DNA from: Bacteroidales bacterium M6 | GTDB lineage: Bacteria > Bacteroidota > Bacteroidia > Bacteroidales > Muribaculaceae | DNA length: 5,801 nucleotides | Direction: 5' to 3' | Assembly: GCA_001689485.1 (NCBI GenBank) | Contig: LUJQ01000035.1 | Coordinates: 1 to 5,801 of the forward strand | In this document: positions 1 to 5,574 of the stretch, one piece after another | How the letters are laid out: each line of letters begins with the position of its first letter | Position numbering within the stretch: the stretch's first letter is position 1 | Program-made: the position numbers and the translations under genes | The notes under the pieces: generated by a model | Seen by the model: only the letters and a program-made list of their open reading frames with translations | The model's database searches: none | What the model was told of the DNA's origin: nothing

Positions 1-26
1 CGCGGGTTCGAGTCCCGTCCATACCG
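1..26 (+). tRNA. 3' end of tRNA-Asp (GUC), truncated by the window edge
   Basis: Only the T arm, the 3' acceptor strand and the discriminator base are present. The T arm is GCGGG, loop TTCGAGT, then CCCGT (bases 2-18). The acceptor 3' strand CCATACC follows at 19-25, with discriminator G at 26; CCA does not follow in full, so it is probably added after transcription. The first 20 bases match, from memory, the same part of E. coli tRNA-Asp, and a G discriminator also fits Asp. The anticodon lies outside the window, so the amino-acid assignment is inferred. Asn or Ser, which also carry G73, are less likely alternatives. Confidence 0.75.
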
Positions 27-40
27 CAGGAGAGAGAGGA

Positions 41-88
41 GAATGAGTAATTTTTAAGCTTCGGCTTAATGTTACTCATTCTTTTTTT
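41..88 (+). terminator. Intrinsic terminator after the tRNA gene
   Basis: A perfect 10-bp stem (GAATGAGTAA at 41-50, TTACTCATTC at 72-81) encloses a second perfect stem (TTAAGC at 54-59, GCTTAA at 64-69). The inner stem is closed by a TTCG tetraloop on a C-G pair, a very stable loop. Seven T residues follow directly at 82-88. Stem plus U-tract is the standard rho-independent arrangement, and the position 15 bases after the tRNA end fits termination of the tRNA transcript. Confidence 0.93.
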
Positions 89-267
89 ATCCCCTTTTGT
101 CGGTTGTATTTGTCCCTTTATACATCATATTGTGCAACAATCTCAAAAACCATCGTTTTCGAGTGATATAACGACCTTTGCAAGATTCAACAAATATATC
201 AGGTTATAATTGGGTGTTTAACAGCATGTTGTAATCGTATGTGCAAGGTTAAAAACAGACTGTAAAA
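89..267. other. AT-rich intergenic region without a gene
   Basis: The gene-free stretch between the tRNA terminator and the 229-aa gene runs from 89 to 468. In its first half I see no coding frame of useful length and no RNA gene that I recognise. Two weak symmetrical sites occur. One is ATTGT-GCA-ACAAT at 129-141, a perfect 5-bp inverted repeat with a 3-base centre. The other is TGATATA at 164-170 paired with TATATCA at 195-201. Either could bind a regulator, but short repeats like these also arise by chance in AT-rich DNA. Confidence 0.5.
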
Positions 268-280
268 TTTGCATTTAACC
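247..280. promoter_or_regulatory. Inverted repeat overlapping the promoter, possible operator
   Basis: GGTTAAA at 247-253 and TTTAACC at 274-280 form a perfect 7-bp inverted repeat. Between the arms lie a smaller odd palindrome, ACAG-A-CTGT at 255-263, and the -33 TTTG box at 268-271. The right arm falls inside the spacer between the -33 and -7 boxes. A protein bound here would be placed to control the promoter. This is inferred from geometry only; no matching regulator gene lies in the window. Confidence 0.35.
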
Positions 281-299
281 TGAATTGACATTATATTTG
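268..299 (+). promoter_or_regulatory. Bacteroidetes-type sigma-ABfr promoter for the 229-aa gene
   Basis: TTTG at 268-271 and TATATTTG at 292-299 match the Bacteroidetes -33 (TTTG) and -7 (TAnnTTTG) boxes. The 20-nt spacer is within the usual 19-21. Transcription should begin at about 303-308, giving a leader of roughly 160 nt before the ATG at 469. This is the only full two-box match I found in the intergenic DNA, though I scanned by eye. Confidence 0.7.
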
Positions 300-304
300 C
301 GAAA

Positions 305-468
305 TAATATTAATAAAAGCAGTATTCTGCTATGGAAACATAGCAGAGTGCTATTAATGGTTCTGCGTTATGTTGCCTAGAGACCAAATATGGCGCCGAA
401 TTTTATGGAGAGTTTGATTTTCTCTCCTAGTTGCATCATACAGTTCATTCCTCAAAAACTGTTATCCT
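305..468 (+). promoter_or_regulatory. Long structured 5' leader of the 229-aa gene
   Basis: Four consecutive stem-loops can be drawn between the predicted transcript start and the ATG. They are 321-352 (14 bp, listed separately), 359-385 (6 bp with one bulge), 407-427 (GGAGAG/CTCTCC, 9-nt loop) and 440-462 (ACAGTT/AACTGT, 11-nt loop). The last ends six bases before the start codon and could affect ribosome access. No stem is followed by a U-tract, so this does not look like a terminator-type attenuator or the 3' end of a small RNA. I do not recognise a known riboswitch. A 15-codon frame (370-417) lies inside and ends in the loop of the third hairpin. A cis-acting control element is inference. 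Confidence 0.4.
321..352 (+). promoter_or_regulatory. Strong 5'-UTR hairpin with GAAA tetraloop
   Basis: Nine perfect pairs (TCTGCTATG at 326-334 with CATAGCAGA at 339-347) enclose GAAA at 335-338. Five further pairs extend outward to 321/352. Two of those are U-G wobbles (323/350 and 325/348), which would be C/A mismatches in RNA from the other strand, so the structure favours + strand RNA. A GNRA loop on a 14-bp stem is a typical stable RNA fold. It begins about 15 nt after the predicted transcript start and may stabilise the mRNA or act as a regulatory site. Confidence 0.6.
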
Positions 469-1158
469 ATGAAAGCTATTTTTATCTGTCTTGCCATGTT
501 TGTTGCATTCTCTACTTTGGCAAAACCAAATCCGATAAATCAGACATTATCCACAGACGATGAAAGCAGCATCGAAATTCAGAATGTGGAATACGATTAC
601 AGCATGTTCTCTGACAGAGACAGGATGGATTGCACCGGCACACTGAAGTTCACAGTAACTGTACCGTCTGACGTTCAGAGGGTTCTCTTGTACCGTACTA
701 GAATGCATCTTGTTGAGGGTGACAGGTTGTTTTTTGGCATTGTGAGTGAATGGGAAATTGGTGCAGATAGGAAAGTAAATCTCTCACTAGAAAACATCAG
801 CTGGGGGGTATATTTCAAAATCTGTTTCTTATATGATAATGACACCCGGGTGTATTCTAAGGTTCATTGTGTCAATTCCTATATTGATAAGGATGACTTA
901 GACCTATTATTAAACCAAGCATCTGTTGAAAGTCCTGTTTCTGGTTTGTTCAGCATAAAGGTTTTAGACAAGGATTTAGTCATAGATACATATGAGACGG
1001 TCAACCTGGCTGTTGTCGATTTACATGGAAATATATTGTTTTCAGGGAATCTTTCAAAACCTACCACAATACCTATTGACAAAGCGGCATCTTCTGTAAT
1101 AATTACACGATCTACAATCAACGGCAAAACCACGACCAATAAATTCTTACTCAAATGA
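469..1158 (+). CDS. Secreted protein of unknown function with a sorting-tail-like C-terminal domain
   Basis: I do not recognise this 229-aa protein as a named family. Residues 1-18 form a Sec signal peptide: MKAIF, a hydrophobic core, then probable cleavage after STLA before KPNP. There is no Cys after the cut, so it is not a lipoprotein. Residues about 33-140 alternate hydrophobic and polar residues as in a beta-sandwich, with cysteines at 55, 119 and 134. Residues about 160-229 resemble a type IX (Por) sorting tail: a VDLHGNILFSG strand-turn-strand, then NGKTTTNKFLLK at the very end. The usual GxYxV strand is degenerate (SSVIITR), so true type IX export is doubtful, and a surface or periplasmic beta domain is also possible. 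The start is secure: an in-frame stop lies at 415-417 and no other ATG intervenes. There is no Shine-Dalgarno, as is normal for Bacteroidetes. The gene has its own promoter, a structured leader and a terminator, so it is probably monocistronic. One sampled 60-base line is about 40% GC, against about 60% in glsA. Confidence 0.8.
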   Translation: MKAIFICLAMFVAFSTLAKPNPINQTLSTDDESSIEIQNVEYDYSMFSDRDRMDCTGTLKFTVTVPSDVQRVLLYRTRMHLVEGDRLFFGIVSEWEIGADRKVNLSLENISWGVYFKICFLYDNDTRVYSKVHCVNSYIDKDDLDLLLNQASVESPVSGLFSIKVLDKDLVIDTYETVNLAVVDLHGNILFSGNLSKPTTIPIDKAASSVIITRSTINGKTTTNKFLLK

Positions 1159-1208
1159 AACAGAAATAGTTGTATTCTGATACTTAAGTGAGAATAGGAT
1201 TATAGATA

Positions 1209-1255
1209 ACGGCGTTGTGTCAAAATTCAATATTTTGGCACAACGCCGTGTTTTT
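1209..1255 (+). terminator. Intrinsic terminator of the 229-aa gene
   Basis: An 18-bp stem runs from 1209-1226 to 1232-1249 with a 5-nt loop. The outer 11 bp (ACGGCGTTGTG/CACAACGCCGT) are perfect, and one U-G wobble (1220/1238) separates them from an AT-rich inner helix. Five T residues follow at 1251-1255. The side facing the convergent gadC transcript has no U-tract on its strand, so it should act on the + strand. It begins 50 bases after the stop codon. Confidence 0.92.
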
Positions 1256-1269
1256 CGCCCGTATGGCGA

Positions 1270-1393
1270 GGGTGGTGTCAGAATGGTTCAGATGGTAGGA
1301 GTTTGCGGGTGATGCTGAAGGGAGTTGACTGAGGTCAATGACCGAAGCCGAATCCCGCAAGCGACGACCCGGATGAGCCATTCTGACACACCC
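1270..1393. repeat. 124-bp quasi-palindromic element with nested stems
   Basis: Outer arms: TCAGAATGG (1278-1286) pairs with CCATTCTGA (1378-1386). Pairing continues inward to 1290/1374 with one wobble (1287/1377) and outward to about 1270/1393 with one bulge. Inside are a 9-bp stem (1301-1309 with 1354-1362, core TTGCGGG/CCCGCAA) and a small hairpin (TTGAC/GTCAA, loop TGAG, 1325-1338). No coding frame is convincing, and no U-tract follows on either strand. The two wobbles I can place (1287/1377, 1302/1361) favour + strand RNA. It lies between convergent genes, typical of dispersed palindromic repeats (REP-like or MITE-like), but I see no clear target-site duplication. It could also block read-through or protect the 3' end of the gadC mRNA. 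That it recurs in the genome is inference. Confidence 0.55.
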
Positions 1394-1429
1394 CCGTTGC
1401 TTTTCATTTATGCATGGGGATAGCCGGTG

Positions 1430-2995
1430 TCATGATTTGGGGGAAGGGTTGGAAACAGGGGATTCCTTTGCCTGGTATTCCTCCTCGGCGGCTTTGAGAA
1501 GTGCCTGCGACTGCGGGTCGGTCTGCCAATGGAAGGGTACGAAATTGCTCTTTGGGTTGACCCACGACGGTTTGCGGCATGCAAGGATTATGAACGGGAG
1601 GCCTACAAAGAGGATTACGCCTCCGAAAAGCACGGAATACCAAACTGTGTTGGAACCCATCGAAATCTGATCCGGCGGCAGGAAGCTTAGCACGAATGCC
1701 AACAGCGAGCCGAGGAAACCTGTTCCTGCAACAACCCACATAAGCCCGTTGCCACGTTTGCCGATGCGGAATGGGCGTTTGGCGTTCTTCATCGAGTAGC
1801 GCAGGTGGATGGCTGCGGCAAACATCAGCAGGTAGGCGATGAGGTAGAGAAGCACGGTTAGCTGCGAAAGAATCTGATAGAAGCTTTCGACTGATGGCAT
1901 GACCACGAACAGGAGCGACAACAGCGTCACCGCAAGCCCTTGGAGCAGCAGGATGTTTTTCTGCACGCCCGATTTATTGGTTTTTTGGAAGAATGGGGGC
2001 AGATAGCCTGCCTGACCCACTGCGAACAGACCTTTCGAAGGGCCTGCCACCCATGTCAGCACCCCGGCAAGCACCCCGAAGGCGAGCGCTATGGCGATAA
2101 CGGGGGTGAACCAGTTCATGTGGAATGCCTTGAAGTAGTTGTCGAAACCAACCAGAAGGCTCTGCACCAGGTTTATATCCTTGGCAGGGATGATTATTCC
2201 GAGGGCGAATGTGCCGAGCACGAAGATAAGAACCGTTACCAATGCCCCGCCGAACACAGCTTTAGGATAGTTGACGGTGGGGTTCTGGATGTCGCGAACG
2301 TGCACACCCGACATTTCCATCCCGGCATAGAACAGGAAGATTGAGGCGGCCAGCACCACATTGTCGAAATTGGAGAAATCGGGGAGGAAGTCGCCGTGGA
2401 AGTTCATCTGCGATTCGCCACCCATGGCAAGGAACACCACGCCGCAAATCACCAGGAGCCCGGCGGGGATGATGGTGCCGATCATACCACCGATTTTCGA
2501 AATCTTGCCGACCCATCCCAGCCCTTTGAGGGATATGATTGTTGCAAGCCAGTAGATAGCCAGCACCACGGCTATGGTGTAGTAGCGGTTTGAGGCCAGG
2601 TGGGAGTCGGCCACATGGTCCATGCCGATGAAGGCCAGCGACACGGCGCCGAATGTCAGCACTGTCGGGAACCATATGGTGCTTTCAATCCATTGCAGCC
2701 AGATGCCGAGAAATCCGAGCTTACGCCCGAAAGCCTCGCCGATCCAGCGGAACATCCCTCCCTGCTGGTAGGGGAACAGCGCCGCGAGTTCTGCGGCTAC
2801 GAGTGAAACCGGGATGAGGAACACGAGTGCCGCGAAGAGATAGTAGAATGCGGAACTCAGCCCGTATTCGGCTTCGGCCGGCAGGCCGCGCAGCGACACC
2901 ACTGCCACGATGTTCATAATCATCAGGGTGCCTACGCCGAGTTTGGCAGCCGATTTCACGGTTGCCCCTTTTGAAGTGGTTGGTTGTGTTGCCAT
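1430..2995 (-). CDS. gadC: APC-family glutamate:GABA antiporter (GadC-like)
   Basis: This 521-aa inner-membrane protein has about 12 hydrophobic helices between residues 20 and 473 and is close to E. coli GadC (511 aa) in length. Shared stretches include P62 and the following AAE, GMEMSGVHV...NPTVNYP (225-244, E227 matching GadC E218), TWVAGPSKG (314-322, W315 matching W308), NKSGV (340-344), Y384 and Y388 (matching Y378 and Y382), and SFLPPD (437-442). It should import glutamate in exchange for GABA, completing the proton-consuming cycle. By hand alignment, E. coli Y30 and E304 correspond to R36 and G311 here. The segment SLRGLPAEAEYGL (34-46) replaces YEYP. The cytoplasmic tail (about 474-521) holds one His (489), where E. 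coli has a His-rich C-plug. Family assignment is firm; exact substrate is not. It is last in the cluster, 61 nt after glsA. No Shine-Dalgarno is visible; the start is preceded by an A-rich leader. The symbol follows family and context. Confidence 0.88.
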   Translation of the reverse strand: MATQPTTSKGATVKSAAKLGVGTLMIMNIVAVVSLRGLPAEAEYGLSSAFYYLFAALVFLIPVSLVAAELAALFPYQQGGMFRWIGEAFGRKLGFLGIWLQWIESTIWFPTVLTFGAVSLAFIGMDHVADSHLASNRYYTIAVVLAIYWLATIISLKGLGWVGKISKIGGMIGTIIPAGLLVICGVVFLAMGGESQMNFHGDFLPDFSNFDNVVLAASIFLFYAGMEMSGVHVRDIQNPTVNYPKAVFGGALVTVLIFVLGTFALGIIIPAKDINLVQSLLVGFDNYFKAFHMNWFTPVIAIALAFGVLAGVLTWVAGPSKGLFAVGQAGYLPPFFQKTNKSGVQKNILLLQGLAVTLLSLLFVVMPSVESFYQILSQLTVLLYLIAYLLMFAAAIHLRYSMKNAKRPFRIGKRGNGLMWVVAGTGFLGSLLAFVLSFLPPDQISMGSNTVWYSVLFGGVILFVGLPFIILACRKPSWVNPKSNFVPFHWQTDPQSQALLKAAEEEYQAKESPVSNPSPKS

Positions 2996-3056
2996 AATCA
3001 GATAGTTTTTAGTGTTGTTGTCCGGGGTGTTGACTCACTGCCTTGCATAGGGCGGG

Positions 3057-4022
3057 TCAGCCGGTAATTGTCACGCGGTCGCCGTTCATCACCCCCAGTC
3101 CGAGAATGCGGGTGAATTCCTTCACTGCGCCCTGTGCTTTGAAGGAGTTGCCTGCATCGTCGAGAGGCGGGGCGAAAGCCGCGATTCCCAGTGTGCCGGG
3201 CAGCACCCCCAGCACTGCACCGCCGACACCGCTTTTGGCCGGTATGCCTGATGTATATAGCCAGTCGCCCGAATGCTGGTAGAAACCTACCGTGGCCATA
3301 AGGGTGGTTATTTTCGGCGCTATTTCGCGTGCGAACACCTGTTTGCCCGTCAGCGGGTTCACGCCTCCTGCCGCAATCGTGGCCCCCATAACGGCCAGCT
3401 GTGCCGAGGTTATGCCGAGCGAGCATTGTCGGGTGTAAAGGTCGAGGCTCATGTCGGGATCGTCGTAGATACGGTCATAATTCTTCAACAGCCATGTGAT
3501 TGCACGGTTGTTGAAATTCGTGGCGCTCTCGCTTTTGTAAAGCTCGTCGATGAGTTCGGGGGCTGAGCCGCACAGGTCGGTTATGTTGTCGGTTATCGCC
3601 TTCCATTTGGCGTCGGAGTCACCTTTGGGGGCAACCATCGAGCATGCCGATATGGCTCCTGCATTGACCAACGGGGTTGACGGGTGGTCGTTTTCCAGGA
3701 GGATTGCGAAAATGGAGTTGAAGGGGAGCCCTGTGGCGTCGGCGCCGATTTTGTCGAGCACCGCCGCAGGCGACTGTTGCCGCATCGCAAGGATGGCTGT
3801 AGGCACTTTCGACACCGATTCGATGCCGAATTTGTAATCGGTGTCACCCAGGTTTATGGCGGTTCCGTCGGGGAGCATCACGCTTAGACCGAACAGGGTC
3901 GGGTCGATGTTTGCGAGATAGGGTATGTAATCGGCATTTGCTCCACCCGTGAGTTTTGCACCGTAGTTGTAGGCTTGCTGCGCTGCATCCCTGATTTGCT
4001 GTTTGGTAAGGGTTATATCCAT
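3057..4022 (-). CDS. glsA: Glutaminase (serine-type, GlsA/YbaS family)
   Basis: This 321-aa cytoplasmic enzyme hydrolyses glutamine to glutamate and ammonia. Length fits the family (E. coli YbaS is 310 aa). The beta-lactamase-like SxxK motif is S69-V-S-K72, giving the nucleophile and general base. Substrate-binding residues can be placed by spacing against E. coli YbaS: N120 in LVNAGAI, E165 and N172 in SESATNFNNRA, Y196 in DLYTRQC, Y248 in GFYQHSG, and K263 and V266 in AKSGVGG. All are conserved, so the enzyme should be active. The ammonia released can itself consume protons, as in glutamine-dependent acid resistance. The gene lies between gadB (115 nt upstream) and the antiporter gene (61 nt downstream), supplying glutamate to the decarboxylase. 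The start ATG sits in an AT-rich leader without Shine-Dalgarno. The C terminus ends at NGDRVTITG with no extra regulatory domain, unlike ankyrin-bearing animal glutaminases. Confidence 0.95.
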   Translation of the reverse strand: MDITLTKQQIRDAAQQAYNYGAKLTGGANADYIPYLANIDPTLFGLSVMLPDGTAINLGDTDYKFGIESVSKVPTAILAMRQQSPAAVLDKIGADATGLPFNSIFAILLENDHPSTPLVNAGAISACSMVAPKGDSDAKWKAITDNITDLCGSAPELIDELYKSESATNFNNRAITWLLKNYDRIYDDPDMSLDLYTRQCSLGITSAQLAVMGATIAAGGVNPLTGKQVFAREIAPKITTLMATVGFYQHSGDWLYTSGIPAKSGVGGAVLGVLPGTLGIAAFAPPLDDAGNSFKAQGAVKEFTRILGLGVMNGDRVTITG

Positions 4023-4049
4023 AACAATATAGTTTCAACGTTGGAGGAA

Positions 4050-4090
4050 ACCGGCCGGCGGCCGCAGTCGATATGCGTTCGCCGGCCGGT
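4050..4090 (-). promoter_or_regulatory. GC-rich intercistronic hairpin between gadB and glsA
   Basis: CCGGCCGGCG at 4051-4060 pairs perfectly with CGCCGGCCGG at 4080-4089. An A-T pair (4050/4090) extends it, and an inner 4-bp stem (4063-4066 with 4074-4077) closes a 7-nt loop. It starts 47 bases after the gadB stop and ends 27 bases before the glsA start. On the - strand only three U residues follow before CCTCC, too few for an efficient terminator. Partial termination, RNase protection of the gadB 3' end or an mRNA processing site would all fit. The core contains the self-complementary 8-mer CCGGCCGG. Confidence 0.6.
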
Positions 4091-4137
4091 GATGATTAAT
4101 GGATTTGGTGCTGAAGCCGGAATGGCTTCACTCTCTC

Positions 4138-5574
4138 TTACTTCCCGGTGTGGTTGAATGTCTTTGTCACCAGGGGCGTGTTCTTCTCCATGGCGATGCG
4201 CGTCGTCGTGGGATATTCGAGGGCGTTAAGCTCGGTTACGGCAAAGCGGATGTCGTTGAGGAGCTGGTCGGCCATGTCGCGGCTGAAGCCTTGTTTGCAC
4301 AACACGCGCATCACAACTATGTTTTCGAGATTTGCAGGCAGGGTGTAGGCAGGCACCATCCAGCCCTTCTGGGCCAGCTTGTCCTGGAGGTCGAAAAGTG
4401 TCCATTTGGCCGATTGCTGCACTTCGGGCTTCATGAGCCAGGTGAAAATCGGGTTTGGCACTTCGGGCGAATAGGGCTGGAATTCAGGCATAGCCGCTAC
4501 CTGCTGGTGGAGGTATTTGGCAATCGTCAGCGAGTTGAGCTGCACGTTCTTATAGCCTTCGAACCCTAGGCGGATGAACTGGTAGTATTGTCCGAGAATC
4601 TGTGCGGCAGGACGTGAGAAGTTCAGGCCGACCTGGCTGATTTCCGCGCCGAGGTAGTTGACGCTGAACGACATGGCATCGGGCAGATATTTTTTGTCTT
4701 TCCACACAACCCATCCCAGACCGGGGTAGACGAGACCGAATTTATGGCCGGAGGTGCTGATTGAGAGCACCCATTTCAGGCGGAAGTCCCATTTAACCTC
4801 AGGGGTGAGGAACGGCAGGATGAACCCGCCGGAGGCTGCATCCACGTGGATGGGGATGTTGTAGCCGGTCCTGGCATTGTAGGCATCAAGAGCTTTGTCA
4901 AGCGCTTCTACATCATCGTTAAGCCCGGTCCAGGTCACGCCCTGGATAGGCACGATGCAGATAGTGTTCTCGTCGCAGAGCTTGAGGGCTTCTTCGGGGT
5001 CAAGGGTTGTTTTCTCCAAAGTCAGCGGCACGGTGCGCATCTCGATCTGCCACAGTTGCGCGAATTTTTCCCATACGACCTGGAACCCGGTCGAAATCAC
5101 GAAATTGGGTTTGTCGTAAGGCTTGCCTTCCTTGATGCGGCGGTCGCGCCAGCGAATCCATGCGGCTATGCCGCCGAGCATACATGCCTCTGACGAGCCT
5201 ATGGCCAGTGCCCCTGTTTTCCATTTGGCTGTTTCGGGTGTGTTCCACAGGTTGGCCATGATGTTGATGCATTTGGCGTTCATCACGGCGATACGCGGGT
5301 ATTCCGTTTCGTCGATATAGTTGATGTTGATGGCCTCGTTCATCAGCTTGGTGGCATATTCGTCCATATAGGTTGTCACGAACGTGGCCAGGTTCAGCCT
5401 TGGCTGGGTTTGGGCGAAGGTTTCGTCCTTTACCATCTGATAGGCTATTTCAGGCGTTGTAGGGCCGACAGGGATTTTGTCGACGGGGGCAGCTTGTAGC
5501 ATAGCGTCTGAGCCGAAGACGTCGGTCTTGGCATCTCCCTGACGGAAGTTGGGGTCAATGTTTGGGTCGAGCAT
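4138..5574 (-). CDS. gadB: Glutamate decarboxylase (PLP-dependent, GadA/GadB family)
   Basis: This 478-aa cytoplasmic enzyme converts glutamate plus a proton to GABA and CO2; E. coli GadB is 466 aa. It aligns nearly end to end. T64-F65 lies in NLATF, GSSEACMLGG (126-135) binds the PLP phosphate, and D245 in HVDAASGGF contacts the PLP ring nitrogen. K278 in STSGHKFGL is the PLP Schiff-base lysine (E. coli K276). NFSRPA is at 318-323 and VVMRVLCKQGF at 420-430. The C terminus ends KTFNHTGK: H475 corresponds to E. coli H465, which caps the active site at neutral pH, so similar pH gating is expected. The N-terminal 15 residues (MLDPNIDPNFRQGDA) differ from the E. coli membrane-targeting helix. 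It is first in the cluster, so the main promoter should lie upstream of 5574. There is no Shine-Dalgarno; the ATG follows an A-rich tract and CCC. Identity is very secure; gadA versus gadB naming is arbitrary. Confidence 0.97.
   Translation of the reverse strand: MLDPNIDPNFRQGDAKTDVFGSDAMLQAAPVDKIPVGPTTPEIAYQMVKDETFAQTQPRLNLATFVTTYMDEYATKLMNEAININYIDETEYPRIAVMNAKCINIMANLWNTPETAKWKTGALAIGSSEACMLGGIAAWIRWRDRRIKEGKPYDKPNFVISTGFQVVWEKFAQLWQIEMRTVPLTLEKTTLDPEEALKLCDENTICIVPIQGVTWTGLNDDVEALDKALDAYNARTGYNIPIHVDAASGGFILPFLTPEVKWDFRLKWVLSISTSGHKFGLVYPGLGWVVWKDKKYLPDAMSFSVNYLGAEISQVGLNFSRPAAQILGQYYQFIRLGFEGYKNVQLNSLTIAKYLHQQVAAMPEFQPYSPEVPNPIFTWLMKPEVQQSAKWTLFDLQDKLAQKGWMVPAYTLPANLENIVVMRVLCKQGFSRDMADQLLNDIRFAVTELNALEYPTTTRIAMEKNTPLVTKTFNHTGK

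Noticed and set aside
1..26. tRNA 3' end as an integration (att) site
   Set aside because: I found no second copy of the tRNA end and no integrase gene within the window.
408..420. Short likeness to the 5' end of 16S rRNA (AGAGTTTGAT)
   Set aside because: Only about ten bases agree, inside a hairpin of the leader, and nothing after it resembles rRNA.
390..563. 57-codon frame starting ATGGCGCCG in the leader and overlapping the 229-aa gene
   Set aside because: It runs out of frame into the signal-peptide region and looks like an incidental frame; the signal peptide and composition support 469 as the real gene.
879..1154. 91-aa minus-strand open frame inside the 229-aa gene
   Set aside because: It lies wholly antisense to the secreted-protein gene, with no promoter upstream and no family signal.
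1256..1268. Small hairpin CGCC/GGCG after the terminator
   Set aside because: It has only four pairs and no U-tract; this is within chance expectation.
1940..2344. 134-aa plus-strand open frame inside gadC
   Set aside because: It is antisense to a well-supported membrane transporter gene, with low-complexity His/Glu composition and no promoter or family likeness.
2998..3426. 142-aa minus-strand open frame overlapping glsA
   Set aside because: It is an alternative frame of the glsA gene, Arg/Gly-rich as expected from GC-rich shadows, with no recognisable motif.
4099..4569. 156-aa plus-strand open frame opposite gadB
   Set aside because: It is antisense to the conserved C-terminal third of GadB; its length is explained by high GC and codon constraint on the true strand.
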